Assembly (NCBI RefSeq): GCF_023715205.1
Contig: NZ_JAMBNR010000012.1
Coordinates: 111,669 to 175,668, forward strand
Length of the DNA: 64,000 bases
Reading direction: 5' to 3'
DNA from: Mesobacillus maritimus
Lineage (GTDB): Bacteria; Bacillota; Bacilli; Bacillales; Cytobacillaceae
Under the pieces are notes generated by a model. The model ran no database searches. It saw only the letters and a list, made by a program, of their open reading frames with translations, and was not told where the DNA came from. Below, piece by piece: positions 50,873-58,996 of this stretch. The translations under genes and the position numbers were made by a program. Positions within the stretch are counted from its first letter, which is position 1. Every line of letters begins with the position of its first letter.

Positions 50873-53854
50873 ATGGAGAAATCTACTTTTTCGATTAAAA
50901 TCAATGATAAAGAATACGATGCAAAATCAGGGCAAACGATTCTCGATGTTGCTCAGTCACAAGATTACTTTATTCCGAGTATTTGTTATCATCCGAATCT
51001 AGGTTCAATCCAAACATGTGATACGTGCTTTGTAAATGTGGGCGGTAAAATGGTAAGAGCTTGTACAACTAAAGCTGAACCTGATATGAAAGTGGATACA
51101 CTTTCTCGACCGGTGAAAGATGCGCAATATGAAGCAATGTCGCGGATTTTAAAAAATCATGAACTGTATTGTACCGTGTGCGATAACAATAACGGCAACT
51201 GTGTGGTTCATAATACGGCCGAGCATTTAGAGATCGAACATCAAAAATATGAATTTGTGGCAAAGCCTTATCCACCGGATAACTCACATCCTTTTTACCG
51301 CTATGAACCGGATCAGTGTATTTTATGCGGTCGGTGTGTGGAAGCATGTCAGGACTTGCAAGTAAATGAAACATTAACGATTGATTGGAAACGCGAAGCG
51401 CCTCGTGTCATTTGGGACAATGATGTACCAATTGATCAGTCTTCCTGTGTTTCATGCGGTCATTGTGTAACGGTTTGTCCATGTAATGCGTTAATGGAGA
51501 AATCCATGCTTGGTGAAGCAGGATTCTTAACATCGATTCCACCAAAAGTTCTTGAGCCGATGATTGATTTAACGAAAGAAGTGGAGCCGGGCTACAAAGA
51601 AATATTTGCGATTTCAGAAGTGGAAGCCGCGATGAGAAAATCGCGTATCAAGCGCACCAAAACGGTTTGTACGTATTGTGGCGTTGGATGTAGCTTTGAA
51701 GTGTGGACGAAGGACCGCGAAATCTTGAAAATTGAACCAACAGAGGATGCCCCAGTTAACGGAATTTCTACTTGTGTGAAAGGAAAATGGGGCTGGGATT
51801 TTGTTAACAGTGAAGAACGGTTAACAAAACCGTTGATTCGCCGTAACGATGAATTTGTTGAGGCAACCTGGGATGAAGCGCTTGGTTTGATTGCTGAGAA
51901 GCTCGGTGGGATAAAAGAAGAACATGGCCCTGATTCAATCGGCTATATTGCGTCTTCAAAATGTTCCAATGAAGAAAACTTTATCTTCCAAAAGTTTGCT
52001 CGAGCCATCATGGGGACGAACAACATTGATAACTGTTCCCGCTATTGTCAGTCTCCCGCTTCATCTGGCTTAATGCGCACGGTCGGGATTGGAGCAGACT
52101 CAGGATCAATGCGTGATATTGAACAGTCGGAGTTAGTGATTGTGATTGGCGCGAATCCAGCAGAATCACATCCTGTGTTAGCAACACGTATTAAGCGAGC
52201 GCATAAACTTCATGGTCAAAAATTAATTGTTTCGGATATTCGTAAACATGAATTAGCTGAGCGAGCAAACCTCCATGTTCATCCTAAGCCAAGTACTGAT
52301 TTAGTATGGTTAAATGCTGTAACCAAGTACATATTCGATCAAGGCTGGGAAGATACGGAGTTTTTACAAAAACGTGTAAATGATGTCGGAAAATATAGAG
52401 AATCACTTGAAAAATATACACTTGAGTACGCGGAAGAGATTACAGGTTTAACCCGTGCGGAGCTGATTCAACTAGCAGAAATGATTCATGAAGCCAAATC
52501 GGTTTGTATTTTATGGGCTATGGGAATTACCCAGCATTTAGGTGGAACCGATGGAAGTACCGCAATCTCAAACCTTTTACTTGTCACAGGAAACTATGGA
52601 CGCCCTGGTACAGGAGCTTATCCATTACGTGGGCACAACAATGTCCAAGGAGCTTGTGATTTTGGAACGATGCCTGCTTGGTATCCGGGATACGAGCCTG
52701 TACAAAATAAGCAAGTTCGCGAACGTTACGAACAAGCCTGGGGCGTTTCATTGCCAGAGAAGCCAGGTTTGAATAACCATCAAATGGTTGAGGGAATCGA
52801 TAATGGCAAATTAAAAGCTTTATATCTATTCGGAGAAGATATGGCAATTGTTGATTCTAACTCCAACCACGTTGAAGCGGCCTTTGAAAAGCTTGAATTC
52901 TTTGTCGTTCAGGATGTCTTTTTCTCACGAACGGCTCAATATGCGGATGTTGTTTTACCTGCGGCACCAAGCCTTGAAAAAGACGGAACGTTTGTCAATA
53001 CAGAGAGACGGATTCAACGCTTTTACAAAGTGCTTGAGCCACTAGGGGACTCAAAACCAGATTGGATGATTTTCCAAGAGCTTGCGAATCACTTAGGGGC
53101 GAACTGGAACTACAAGCATCCAAGTGAAATCATGGATGAAGCGGCCTCATTAGCTCCAGTGTTTGCAGGGGTCAGTTACGAGCGCTTAGAAAACTGGGAA
53201 AGCTTGCTCTGGCCTGTGGATAAAGATGGTACAGATACACCGCTTTTATATACCAATCGCTTCTTTTTCCCAGATGGCAAAGCTCGTCTGTATCCTGTTG
53301 ATTGGACCCCACCATTTGAGGCTGGAGAAGAGTACGACTTGCATTTAAACAATGGTCGATTGCTTGAGCATTTCCATGAAGGAAATATGACATATCGTTC
53401 AGAAGGATTGACGCATAAGGTACCACATCCATGGTTGGATGTCTCAGAAGAGTTGGCAAAAGAACGTGGACTTGAAGACGGTTCGTTGGTACGCTTAACC
53501 TCTCCGTATGGTCAAGTGAAAGTGCGCGTCATTGTCACGGATCGTGTAAAGGGGAATGAAATTTACTTAACGATGAACAGCAGTGATCAATATGAAGCTG
53601 TAAACCGTTTGACAAGTAGTTATCACGACAAAATCACTCATACGCCAAATTACAAAGAAATGGGTGTCAAAATGGAGATTCTTGAAGAAAAAGGTGAGTC
53701 TCCACTACCAAAGGTAAATTACCGATTTGGAAACCGGATTCCTCAGCTTAGCGTAAAAGTCGAGGAAAAATGGGCTCGACCTGATTTTACTCCAATACCA
53801 GAATTGTTTGATGTGGAAGGTGATGAATATGGCGAAGGCAATCAGGCAAATTAA
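50873..53854 (+). CDS. Formate dehydrogenase alpha subunit, cysteine type, copy 2
   Basis: 993 residues with the same domain order as copy 1: 2Fe-2S ferredoxin (about 5-85), 4Fe-4S clusters (CILCGRCVEAC; CVSCGHCVTVCPC), CTYCGVGCSFEV, then molybdopterin catalytic and dinucleotide-binding domains. The active-site position is cysteine (CSRYCQSP). It is cytoplasmic with no Tat signal. AGGAGG precedes the ATG. The end overlaps the DUF1641 gene by 26 bp. Direct electron acceptors are probably reached through DUF1641 at the membrane. Confidence 0.94.
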   Translation: MEKSTFSIKINDKEYDAKSGQTILDVAQSQDYFIPSICYHPNLGSIQTCDTCFVNVGGKMVRACTTKAEPDMKVDTLSRPVKDAQYEAMSRILKNHELYCTVCDNNNGNCVVHNTAEHLEIEHQKYEFVAKPYPPDNSHPFYRYEPDQCILCGRCVEACQDLQVNETLTIDWKREAPRVIWDNDVPIDQSSCVSCGHCVTVCPCNALMEKSMLGEAGFLTSIPPKVLEPMIDLTKEVEPGYKEIFAISEVEAAMRKSRIKRTKTVCTYCGVGCSFEVWTKDREILKIEPTEDAPVNGISTCVKGKWGWDFVNSEERLTKPLIRRNDEFVEATWDEALGLIAEKLGGIKEEHGPDSIGYIASSKCSNEENFIFQKFARAIMGTNNIDNCSRYCQSPASSGLMRTVGIGADSGSMRDIEQSELVIVIGANPAESHPVLATRIKRAHKLHGQKLIVSDIRKHELAERANLHVHPKPSTDLVWLNAVTKYIFDQGWEDTEFLQKRVNDVGKYRESLEKYTLEYAEEITGLTRAELIQLAEMIHEAKSVCILWAMGITQHLGGTDGSTAISNLLLVTGNYGRPGTGAYPLRGHNNVQGACDFGTMPAWYPGYEPVQNKQVRERYEQAWGVSLPEKPGLNNHQMVEGIDNGKLKALYLFGEDMAIVDSNSNHVEAAFEKLEFFVVQDVFFSRTAQYADVVLPAAPSLEKDGTFVNTERRIQRFYKVLEPLGDSKPDWMIFQELANHLGANWNYKHPSEIMDEAASLAPVFAGVSYERLENWESLLWPVDKDGTDTPLLYTNRFFFPDGKARLYPVDWTPPFEAGEEYDLHLNNGRLLEHFHEGNMTYRSEGLTHKVPHPWLDVSEELAKERGLEDGSLVRLTSPYGQVKVRVIVTDRVKGNEIYLTMNSSDQYEAVNRLTSSYHDKITHTPNYKEMGVKMEILEEKGESPLPKVNYRFGNRIPQLSVKVEEKWARPDFTPIPELFDVEGDEYGEGNQAN

Positions 53855-54329
53855 CAAGTCTACTCCAAATCCTGTTGAGGAACAAATGCAAGCGGTGACC
53901 GAATTGATGAATGCAGTAACCGCAAACAAAGATGCGCTGATTACCACAATAGACATCATTAAAGGGCTTAATGAAATGGGTGTTTTAGATGCAGCAAAAG
54001 CAATGCTTGAGCAGCGTACGGACATTGGAGCGATTGCGATTCAACAGCTGAATCAACCGAACATGCATAATACGATTAAGAATGGGATGAACGCACTAAA
54101 GTTTATTGGTTCCATTAATCCGGAACAGTTGCAATCGATTTTAAATGGAGTTACTCAAGGATTTGAACGTTCAGCGGAAGTGGTCAAAAATGGCGAAAAT
54201 CAAAGTTTGTGGAAGCTCGGAACAAGTCTTCGTGATCCAGATGTTAAAGCGTCATTGTCGACGATGATGGAATTTTTACATGGAATGGGCGAAGCGTTTA
54301 ACCAAGACCCGCAACAGGGTGTTCATTAG
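53829..54329 (+). CDS. DUF1641 protein, formate dehydrogenase partner 2
   Basis: 166 residues, paralogue of the protein at 40130 (shared GLNEMGVLDAAKAMLEQR pattern and C-terminal FLHGMGEAF). The start is inside fdhA: GGAAGGTG precedes ATG 53829, while TTG 53808 and ATGs 53811 and 53823 are less well placed. The overlap implies coupled translation and a fixed ratio with FdhA. Confidence 0.87.
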   Translation: MAKAIRQINKSTPNPVEEQMQAVTELMNAVTANKDALITTIDIIKGLNEMGVLDAAKAMLEQRTDIGAIAIQQLNQPNMHNTIKNGMNALKFIGSINPEQLQSILNGVTQGFERSAEVVKNGENQSLWKLGTSLRDPDVKASLSTMMEFLHGMGEAFNQDPQQGVH

Positions 54330-54344
54330 AAAGGAGGTGGCAGA

Positions 54345-54557
54345 ATGGAAAAAGGAATGATGAAGCTGGATGGCATGCGAAGTCAAGAGGATGCAGACAA
54401 GGTGCTACATGCCTTAAATGAAGTGTGGGGAGTTCGCGAGGCGGAGGTTAATGTTCACTCGCAGGAAGCTCTGTTCAGCTTTGATGAAAAAGCTGCCTCA
54501 CTTCAGGATTTTGAACAAGCAGTCCGGGATTGTGGTTATAACGTGATTAAACAATAA
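54345..54557 (+). CDS. Heavy-metal-associated-like domain protein lacking CxxC
   Basis: 70 residues. The pattern MKLDGMRSQEDADKVLHALN, then a strand (REAEVNVHSQEALFSFD) and a final VRDCGYNVIK matches the ferredoxin-like HMA fold of copper chaperones, but the metal-binding GMTCxxC loop reads GMRSQED. It therefore should not bind copper in the usual way. AAAGGAGGTGG precedes the ATG. It lies inside formate module 2, between DUF1641 and a zinc-ribbon protein. Confidence 0.75.
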   Translation: MEKGMMKLDGMRSQEDADKVLHALNEVWGVREAEVNVHSQEALFSFDEKAASLQDFEQAVRDCGYNVIKQ

Positions 54558-54577
54558 GATTGTTTGAAAGAGGTGGG

Positions 54578-54724
54578 ATGATGAAGGTTTGTGAAGTATG
54601 TGGATTACAAGAAGAATGGAATGAAAGTGAAAAAGACGAGATAAGGATGGAAACGGGGTTGCTTCACGTATGTGACAATTGTCAACAAGACCGACATTTT
54701 CATCCGTTTAATTCTGTTGAATAA
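54578..54724 (+). CDS. Small zinc-ribbon protein in formate module 2
   Basis: 48 residues. Two CxxC pairs (VCEVCGL at 4-10; VCDNCQQ at 31-37) make a likely zinc ribbon or rubredoxin-like knuckle; the end is His-rich (DRHFHPF). GAAAGAGGTGG precedes the two ATGs at 54578 and 54581. It is 20 bp after the HMA-like gene and co-oriented with fdhD, so it is very likely translated in the operon. Function is unknown. Confidence 0.7.
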   Translation: MMKVCEVCGLQEEWNESEKDEIRMETGLLHVCDNCQQDRHFHPFNSVE

Positions 54725-54805
54725 ACGGAAGGGAGAAGGAGCATCAAGCTTTGTTTTGAAAATGCTATGCTCTTCTTCCTGCCACTTCTTTAGTTTGAAG
54801 GAGAG

Positions 54806-55615
54806 ATGGGTGTGAAACCAATTGAGGTAAAACGGAGGACCTTGCGATTTTGCAATGGGAGCGCCGAAGAGACCGAGGATCACATCGTAACTGAATATCC
54901 TGTTACTGTAAAATTAAATGAAAAAGAACTGGTGACAATGGTATGTACACCGGAATACATTGAAGATTTGGTGGTTGGTTTTCTAGCATCTGAAGGTGTT
55001 ATTCGCAAGTTTGAAGATATCCAAGAGATATGGGTACAGGAAAAAGAAGGCTTTGTTCATGTGAAAACAAATAAAATGAATCCGTTGTACCAAAACATCC
55101 AAAGTAAACGCTATATAACGTCCTGCTGCGGAATGAATCGACAGGGGTTTGTGTTTGCCAGCGATGCGCTTACTGCTAAGAAAATTGATGGCATTCAGGT
55201 AAAGCTTTCTGTAGACGATTCGTTTCGGTTGATGAATGATATGCAACAAGCAGCAACGGTTTTTCATCAGACCGGCGGCGTACATAATGCCGCGCTCTGT
55301 GATGTCAACGGAATGATTTTGTCAAGAATGGACATTGGCCGCCATAATGCTTTAGATAAAATTTATGGTTATTGCTTGAAAAATCAGCTTTCGATTCGCG
55401 ATAAAATCATTGTGTTTAGCGGCCGAATTTCTTCTGAGATTCTCTTGAAAGTTGCTAAAATCGGCTGCGAAATTGTTTTGTCAAAATCAGCGCCAACCGA
55501 ACTCGCACTCGAACTAGCCGAAGAACTAGGAATTACCACCATTGGGTTCATTCGCAATGAATCATTAAATGTCTACACCTGTCCAGATCGAATCTTAAAC
55601 GCCTCCAACCTCTAA
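54806..55615 (+). CDS. fdhD: FdhD sulfurtransferase for formate dehydrogenase, copy 2
   Basis: 269 residues, similar to copy 1 throughout and with the same TSCCGMNRQG cysteine motif. It sulfurates the molybdenum cofactor for FdhA. GAAGGAG is only 2 nt from ATG 54806 and about 8 nt from GTG 54812, so the GTG may be the real start. It is the last gene of module 2 and is closed by the repeat-derived terminator at 55659. Confidence 0.93.
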   Translation: MGVKPIEVKRRTLRFCNGSAEETEDHIVTEYPVTVKLNEKELVTMVCTPEYIEDLVVGFLASEGVIRKFEDIQEIWVQEKEGFVHVKTNKMNPLYQNIQSKRYITSCCGMNRQGFVFASDALTAKKIDGIQVKLSVDDSFRLMNDMQQAATVFHQTGGVHNAALCDVNGMILSRMDIGRHNALDKIYGYCLKNQLSIRDKIIVFSGRISSEILLKVAKIGCEIVLSKSAPTELALELAEELGITTIGFIRNESLNVYTCPDRILNASNL

Positions 55616-55658
55616 AAGTGGAGATGCAATCCCTTTCCTAAGTATTTTCCAAGTATCT

Positions 55659-55717
55659 TCCAGGTGCCAGGCACCATCCAAAAAAATGGATGGTGCCTGG
55701 CACCTGGATTTTTTTTG
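55659..55717 (+). repeat. GGTGCCAGGCACC-type repeat, copy 4, working as a terminator
   Basis: A perfect 22-bp inverted repeat (55659-55680 and 55687-55708) with loop AAAAAA, containing CAGGTGCCAGGCACCATCCA, followed by eight T. It has the form of a strong intrinsic terminator for formate module 2. Confidence 0.9.
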
Positions 55718-55789
55718 CAGAAGTGGTGTCCATAAAAGGAAGTGCTGGTTATAAAAATGACCAGCACGTGTAAAGGTAACTGTTCGCAA

Positions 55790-56401
55790 TTAAATTCTGC
55801 CAATGTCTTCTGTTCGCCTTTGGATTCCTGTCATTCCTGGAACCCAATTGGCTGGTACACCTAATCCGGTTTGCCTTCCATATTGGATGGCTTGGAGGAG
55901 TCGCAAAATTTCATGTGTGTTTCTGCCGACTTCACGTGGATAAATGAGTTTTGCAATAATGATTCCTTCAGGATCTATGATGACAGTTCCTCGCAAAGCT
56001 ACACCAGCGGTTTCGTCAAAAACACGGTAAGCACGGCTAATTTGTTGATTTCGGTCACTTACTAATGGATATTGCACGTTCCGGACAGAAGGGGAAATAT
56101 CCTTAAAAACTTTATGCGCGTAGACGCTATCTGTACTGATTGCTAAAACTTCTGCATTTAGTTGTTTGAACTGAGGGTAAAGAGCAGCAACTGCTGCCAA
56201 TTCTGTCGGTCAAACAAAAGTAAAATCGCTGGAATAGAAAAAGAGAACCGTCCATTTTCCTAGAAAATCTTCTAATTTGAGCGTTTTTATTTGATTATTA
56301 ACATAAGCTTCCGCTGAAAAGGTTGGGGCAATGTCCCCTCTTGTTGCCATGAAGGGCATAGAATGAGCAGCAATTTGTGCCGCTGTTGGTTTCTGGTTCA
56401 A
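55790..56401 (-). CDS. Peroxiredoxin with in-frame TGA at the catalytic cysteine, probable selenoprotein
   Basis: 203 residues if TGA (56212-56210) is read as selenocysteine. The sequence around it is FTFV-TGA-PTEL, the exact place of the peroxidatic cysteine in the AhpC/Prx motif FTFVCPTE. Both sides keep the same frame and conserved features: [13 protein letters not shown] before, AISTDS, the arginine region [12 protein letters not shown] and [10 protein letters not shown] after. There is no cysteine anywhere in the protein and no resolving cysteine. TTG 56401 has AGGAGG 6 nt ahead and is preferred over GTG 56416. A SECIS-like hairpin follows the TGA. The alternative, a nonsense mutation, is less likely because flanking sequence is undamaged. 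Confidence 0.8.
56184..56197 (-). promoter_or_regulatory. Bacterial SECIS-like hairpin
   Basis: On the minus strand, 12 nt after the TGA, GCAGC-AGTT-GCTGC forms a 5-bp GC-rich stem with a four-base loop that has G in its second place. Spacing and loop fit the SelB-binding element known from E. coli fdhF, where 11 nt separate UGA and stem. Confidence 0.6.
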
Positions 56402-56648
56402 TTCAATCCTCCTCACAATCGATTATTGCCTATTATTGATGTCCCGCTCTTATGGGGGAGTTGGGGCTGCTGGAAATGCGTTCCTCCCTGTTACTATATG
56501 CCTAAAAGTGTTGATTGGGATTTGGGAAAGAGCCTAAAATAAAGGATGATTGGAGAGGGATTTGGATGGTGTGGAAAAAATCTCCCCTGATAAGCTGAAA
56601 ATATGATATGATTTGTTTGCAATTAAATAATCCGTTTTTGGGAAACGG

Positions 56649-56684
56649 GAGAGGTTCTTAGCTACCCTCTTAAAAAAACTAAGG
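56649..56684 (+). promoter_or_regulatory. preQ1-I riboswitch
   Basis: GAGAGGTTCTTAGCTA, CCCTCT and then TAAAAAAACTAAGG match the small class I preQ1 aptamer: stem GAGAGG/CCCTCT and the A-rich tail that docks to form the pseudoknot. It controls queCDE through the terminator directly after it. Confidence 0.93.
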
Positions 56685-56723
56685 AAAACAGGACTGCTTT
56701 CTTAGTGGTCCTGTTTTCTTTTT
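56685..56723 (+). terminator. Expression-platform terminator of the preQ1 riboswitch
   Basis: AAAACAGGAC / GTCCTGTTTT followed by CTTTTT, immediately after the aptamer. Confidence 0.9.
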
Positions 56724-56742
56724 AAAGGAGAGAAATGACAAC

Positions 56743-57402
56743 ATGAAAAATGAAAAAGCGATCGTTGTATTTAGCGGAGGACAGGATAGCACAACTTGTC
56801 TTTTTTGGGCGATGGAACAATTTGCAGAAGTTACTGCGGTGACGTTTGATTATAATCAACGGCATAAAACGGAGATTGAGTGTGCGAAAAACATTATAGC
56901 AGAACTAGGGATTCCGCATCATATCCTTGATATGAGTCTATTAAATCAGTTAGCTCCGAATGCTTTAACTCGTCAGGATATCGAAGTGAAAGACGGAGAG
57001 AATGGAGAACTGCCTTCAACGTTTGTTCCGGGTCGCAATCTTTTATTTTTATCGTTTGCGGGTGTGTTAGCCAGCCAAATTGGGGCAAAGCATATTGTCA
57101 CCGGGGTGTGTGAAACTGATTTTAGCGGCTATCCGGATTGTCGCGATGTGTTTATTAAATCGCTGAATGTCACGTTAAATCTATCAATGAATCAGCCATT
57201 TGTCATTCATACACCGCTGATGTGGTTGAATAAAGCGGAAACTTGGAAACTAGCTGATGAACTCGGAGCGTTTGAGTTTGTTCGTGAAAAAACACTCACT
57301 TGCTATAATGGTGTAATTGCTGACGGTTGCGGCGAATGCCCGGCATGCAAGTTACGTAAAAATGGTCTTGATGAATACTTGAACGAGCGAAAGGGGCTGT
57401 AA
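56743..57402 (+). CDS. queC: 7-cyano-7-deazaguanine synthase
   Basis: 219 residues. The PP-loop ATPase motif is FSGGQDSTT; the zinc site at the C-terminus is [14 protein letters not shown] with a further upstream cysteine (TCYNG). It makes preQ0 from 7-carboxy-7-deazaguanine for the tRNA base queuosine. AAAGGAGAG precedes the ATG. It is the first gene of queC-queD-queE under the preQ1 riboswitch. Confidence 0.95.
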   Translation: MKNEKAIVVFSGGQDSTTCLFWAMEQFAEVTAVTFDYNQRHKTEIECAKNIIAELGIPHHILDMSLLNQLAPNALTRQDIEVKDGENGELPSTFVPGRNLLFLSFAGVLASQIGAKHIVTGVCETDFSGYPDCRDVFIKSLNVTLNLSMNQPFVIHTPLMWLNKAETWKLADELGAFEFVREKTLTCYNGVIADGCGECPACKLRKNGLDEYLNERKGL

Positions 57403-57404
57403 CC

Positions 57405-57881
57405 ATGTACGGATTCCGGATTGTGGAAAAGCTTCAGAAAATCGGTGAGGACATTCAGCGTGACCAACTAAAATACCATCATAAACGCGTGATGGTCAGC
57501 AAGGAATTTACGTTTGATGCGGCTCATCATTTGCATGACTATGAAGGAAAATGCAAAAATCTACACGGACACACCTATAAAGTTATTTTTGGGATTAGTG
57601 GCTATGTGGATGAGCGTGGCTTAATGATTGACTTTGGTGATATTAAGTCCATTTGGAAAAATGAGATTGAAATTTTCCTTGATCATAAATATTTAAATGA
57701 AACGCTACCAGCAATGAACACGACTGCTGAAAACATGGTTGTTTGGATCTTTGAAAAAATGGAAGCAGCGTTGCAGTCCGAAGCAAGAAAAACTCAAGGA
57801 GCGCGAGTGGAATTTGTGCGCTTATATGAAACACCAACAAGTTTTGCGGAAGCGAGAAGGGAGTGGATGGTTCATGAGTAA
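57405..57881 (+). CDS. queD: 6-carboxytetrahydropterin synthase
   Basis: 158 residues of the PTPS/QueD fold. Zinc histidines are in FDAAHHLHDYEGKCKNLHGH, with the catalytic cysteine (GKCKNLHGH) and the MIDFGDIK segment. It turns dihydroneopterin triphosphate into 6-carboxy-tetrahydropterin. It starts 2 bp after the queC stop and overlaps queE by 8 bp. Confidence 0.94.
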   Translation: MYGFRIVEKLQKIGEDIQRDQLKYHHKRVMVSKEFTFDAAHHLHDYEGKCKNLHGHTYKVIFGISGYVDERGLMIDFGDIKSIWKNEIEIFLDHKYLNETLPAMNTTAENMVVWIFEKMEAALQSEARKTQGARVEFVRLYETPTSFAEARREWMVHE

Positions 57882-58605
57882 ACTCCCGGTTATTGAAATC
57901 TTTGGTCCAACGATTCAAGGAGAAGGAATGGTCATTGGTCAGAAGACGATGTTTGTCCGAACTGCTGGCTGTGACTATTCTTGTGCATGGTGCGATTCTG
58001 CATTTACTTGGGATGGCAGCGGCAAGCATTTGGTGAAACAGATGAAAGCGGAAGAGATTTGGCAAGAGTTGAAAAACGTTGGTGGAGACCGGTTCTCGTT
58101 TGTAACGATTTCTGGTGGGAACCCGGCGCTGTTGAAAAATTTAGATGAGCTGATTAAATTGCTAAAAGAGAACGGAATGAAAATTGGCCTTGAGACGCAA
58201 GGGAGCAAGTGGCAAGATTGGTTTTATGAAATTGATGAACTCACCTTGTCGCCGAAACCACCGAGTTCAAAGATGACGACGGATTTTGAGGTTTTAGATG
58301 GGATCGTTCAACGTTTGAAACAAGCTGAGAACCCTCACCATCAGTTCAGTTTGAAAATTGTGGTGTTTGATGACCGCGATTTAGAATATGCGAAAGATGT
58401 CTATCGGCGATATCCTGGTGTACCGTTTTATCTTCAGGTTGGAAATGAGGATATGGGAAATTTAGATAATGCGAAATTAGTGTCCGACTTGATTGGTAAA
58501 TACGAGTGGTTGATCGACCAAGTTACAATGGATGCTGAGTTGAATGATGTGAAAGTATTGCCGCAATTGCATACGTATGTATGGGGAAATAAGCGGGGAG
58601 TTTAA
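57874..58605 (+). CDS. queE: 7-carboxy-7-deazaguanine synthase (radical SAM)
   Basis: 243 residues. The radical-SAM cysteines are in CDYSCAWCDS (CX3CX2C); EIFGPTIQGEG at the start and TISGGNPAL are typical of QueE. The frame is open far upstream inside queD, but ATG 57874 with GAAGGGAGTGG ahead and the MSKLPVIEIFG start is clear. queF, which follows in B. subtilis, is not here; a terminator comes next. Confidence 0.94.
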   Translation: MSKLPVIEIFGPTIQGEGMVIGQKTMFVRTAGCDYSCAWCDSAFTWDGSGKHLVKQMKAEEIWQELKNVGGDRFSFVTISGGNPALLKNLDELIKLLKENGMKIGLETQGSKWQDWFYEIDELTLSPKPPSSKMTTDFEVLDGIVQRLKQAENPHHQFSLKIVVFDDRDLEYAKDVYRRYPGVPFYLQVGNEDMGNLDNAKLVSDLIGKYEWLIDQVTMDAELNDVKVLPQLHTYVWGNKRGV

Positions 58606-58617
58606 AAGATTGGTGAA

Positions 58618-58663
58618 AAAAAGAGCAGTGATGTCCTTGGTTTGGGTGTCATTGCTTTTTTGT
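58618..58663 (+). terminator. Terminator of the que operon
   Basis: AGCAGTGATGTCC / GGGTGTCATTGCT with several G-T pairs, then TTTTTT. Confidence 0.75.
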
Positions 58664-58734
58664 TTGTTGGGTGCATCCAATTGGGGCGAGAATTGGAAGG
58701 CAATTTTTTGAGGTAGAGTTTTCACTGAGAGATC

Positions 58735-58885
58735 TTGGTGCCCGATGGAGGGGGGGGCAGGACGGAATGATAAGATTGAAATCTATGTACCCGCGTGTTA
58801 AAGGTAAAATATAGGGACGGTAAAATAGAGGAAGTCTACGTGCCCGTGAGGAAAGGAAAAAAGTGAAAAACCGTGAATAAGGGGA
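58735..58885. repeat. Second, short locus of the ~52-bp repeat family
   Basis: Two to three diverged units with GGTGCCCGATG, GACGGTAAAATAGAGGAAG, TCTACGTGCCCG and GTGAAAAACCGT, related to the last units of the 16559-17275 array. It lies between the que operon and cdd; no gene is seen. Confidence 0.7.
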
Positions 58886-58901
58886 AGTAAATGTTCAAGA
58901 A

Positions 58902-58941
58902 AAGAGTCTGATTTAAAGAAGTTCCTTTAAATCAGACTCTT
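58902..58941. terminator. Terminator after cdd
   Basis: AAGAGTCTGATTTAAAG / CTTTAAATCAGACTCTT, perfect 17-bp stem with a six-base loop. It is likely used by the minus-strand cdd gene. Confidence 0.85.
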
Positions 58942-58996
58942 ATTACTAACTCGATAATCAACTATGTACGAATACGTAGTTGGATTAGACTTCTAT

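Noticed and set aside
55790..56416. Peroxiredoxin pseudogene or two separate genes
   Set aside because: The only defect is a TGA exactly at the catalytic cysteine with an in-frame continuation and a SECIS-like hairpin; a pseudogene should show further damage. It remains the main alternative if no selenocysteine machinery exists.
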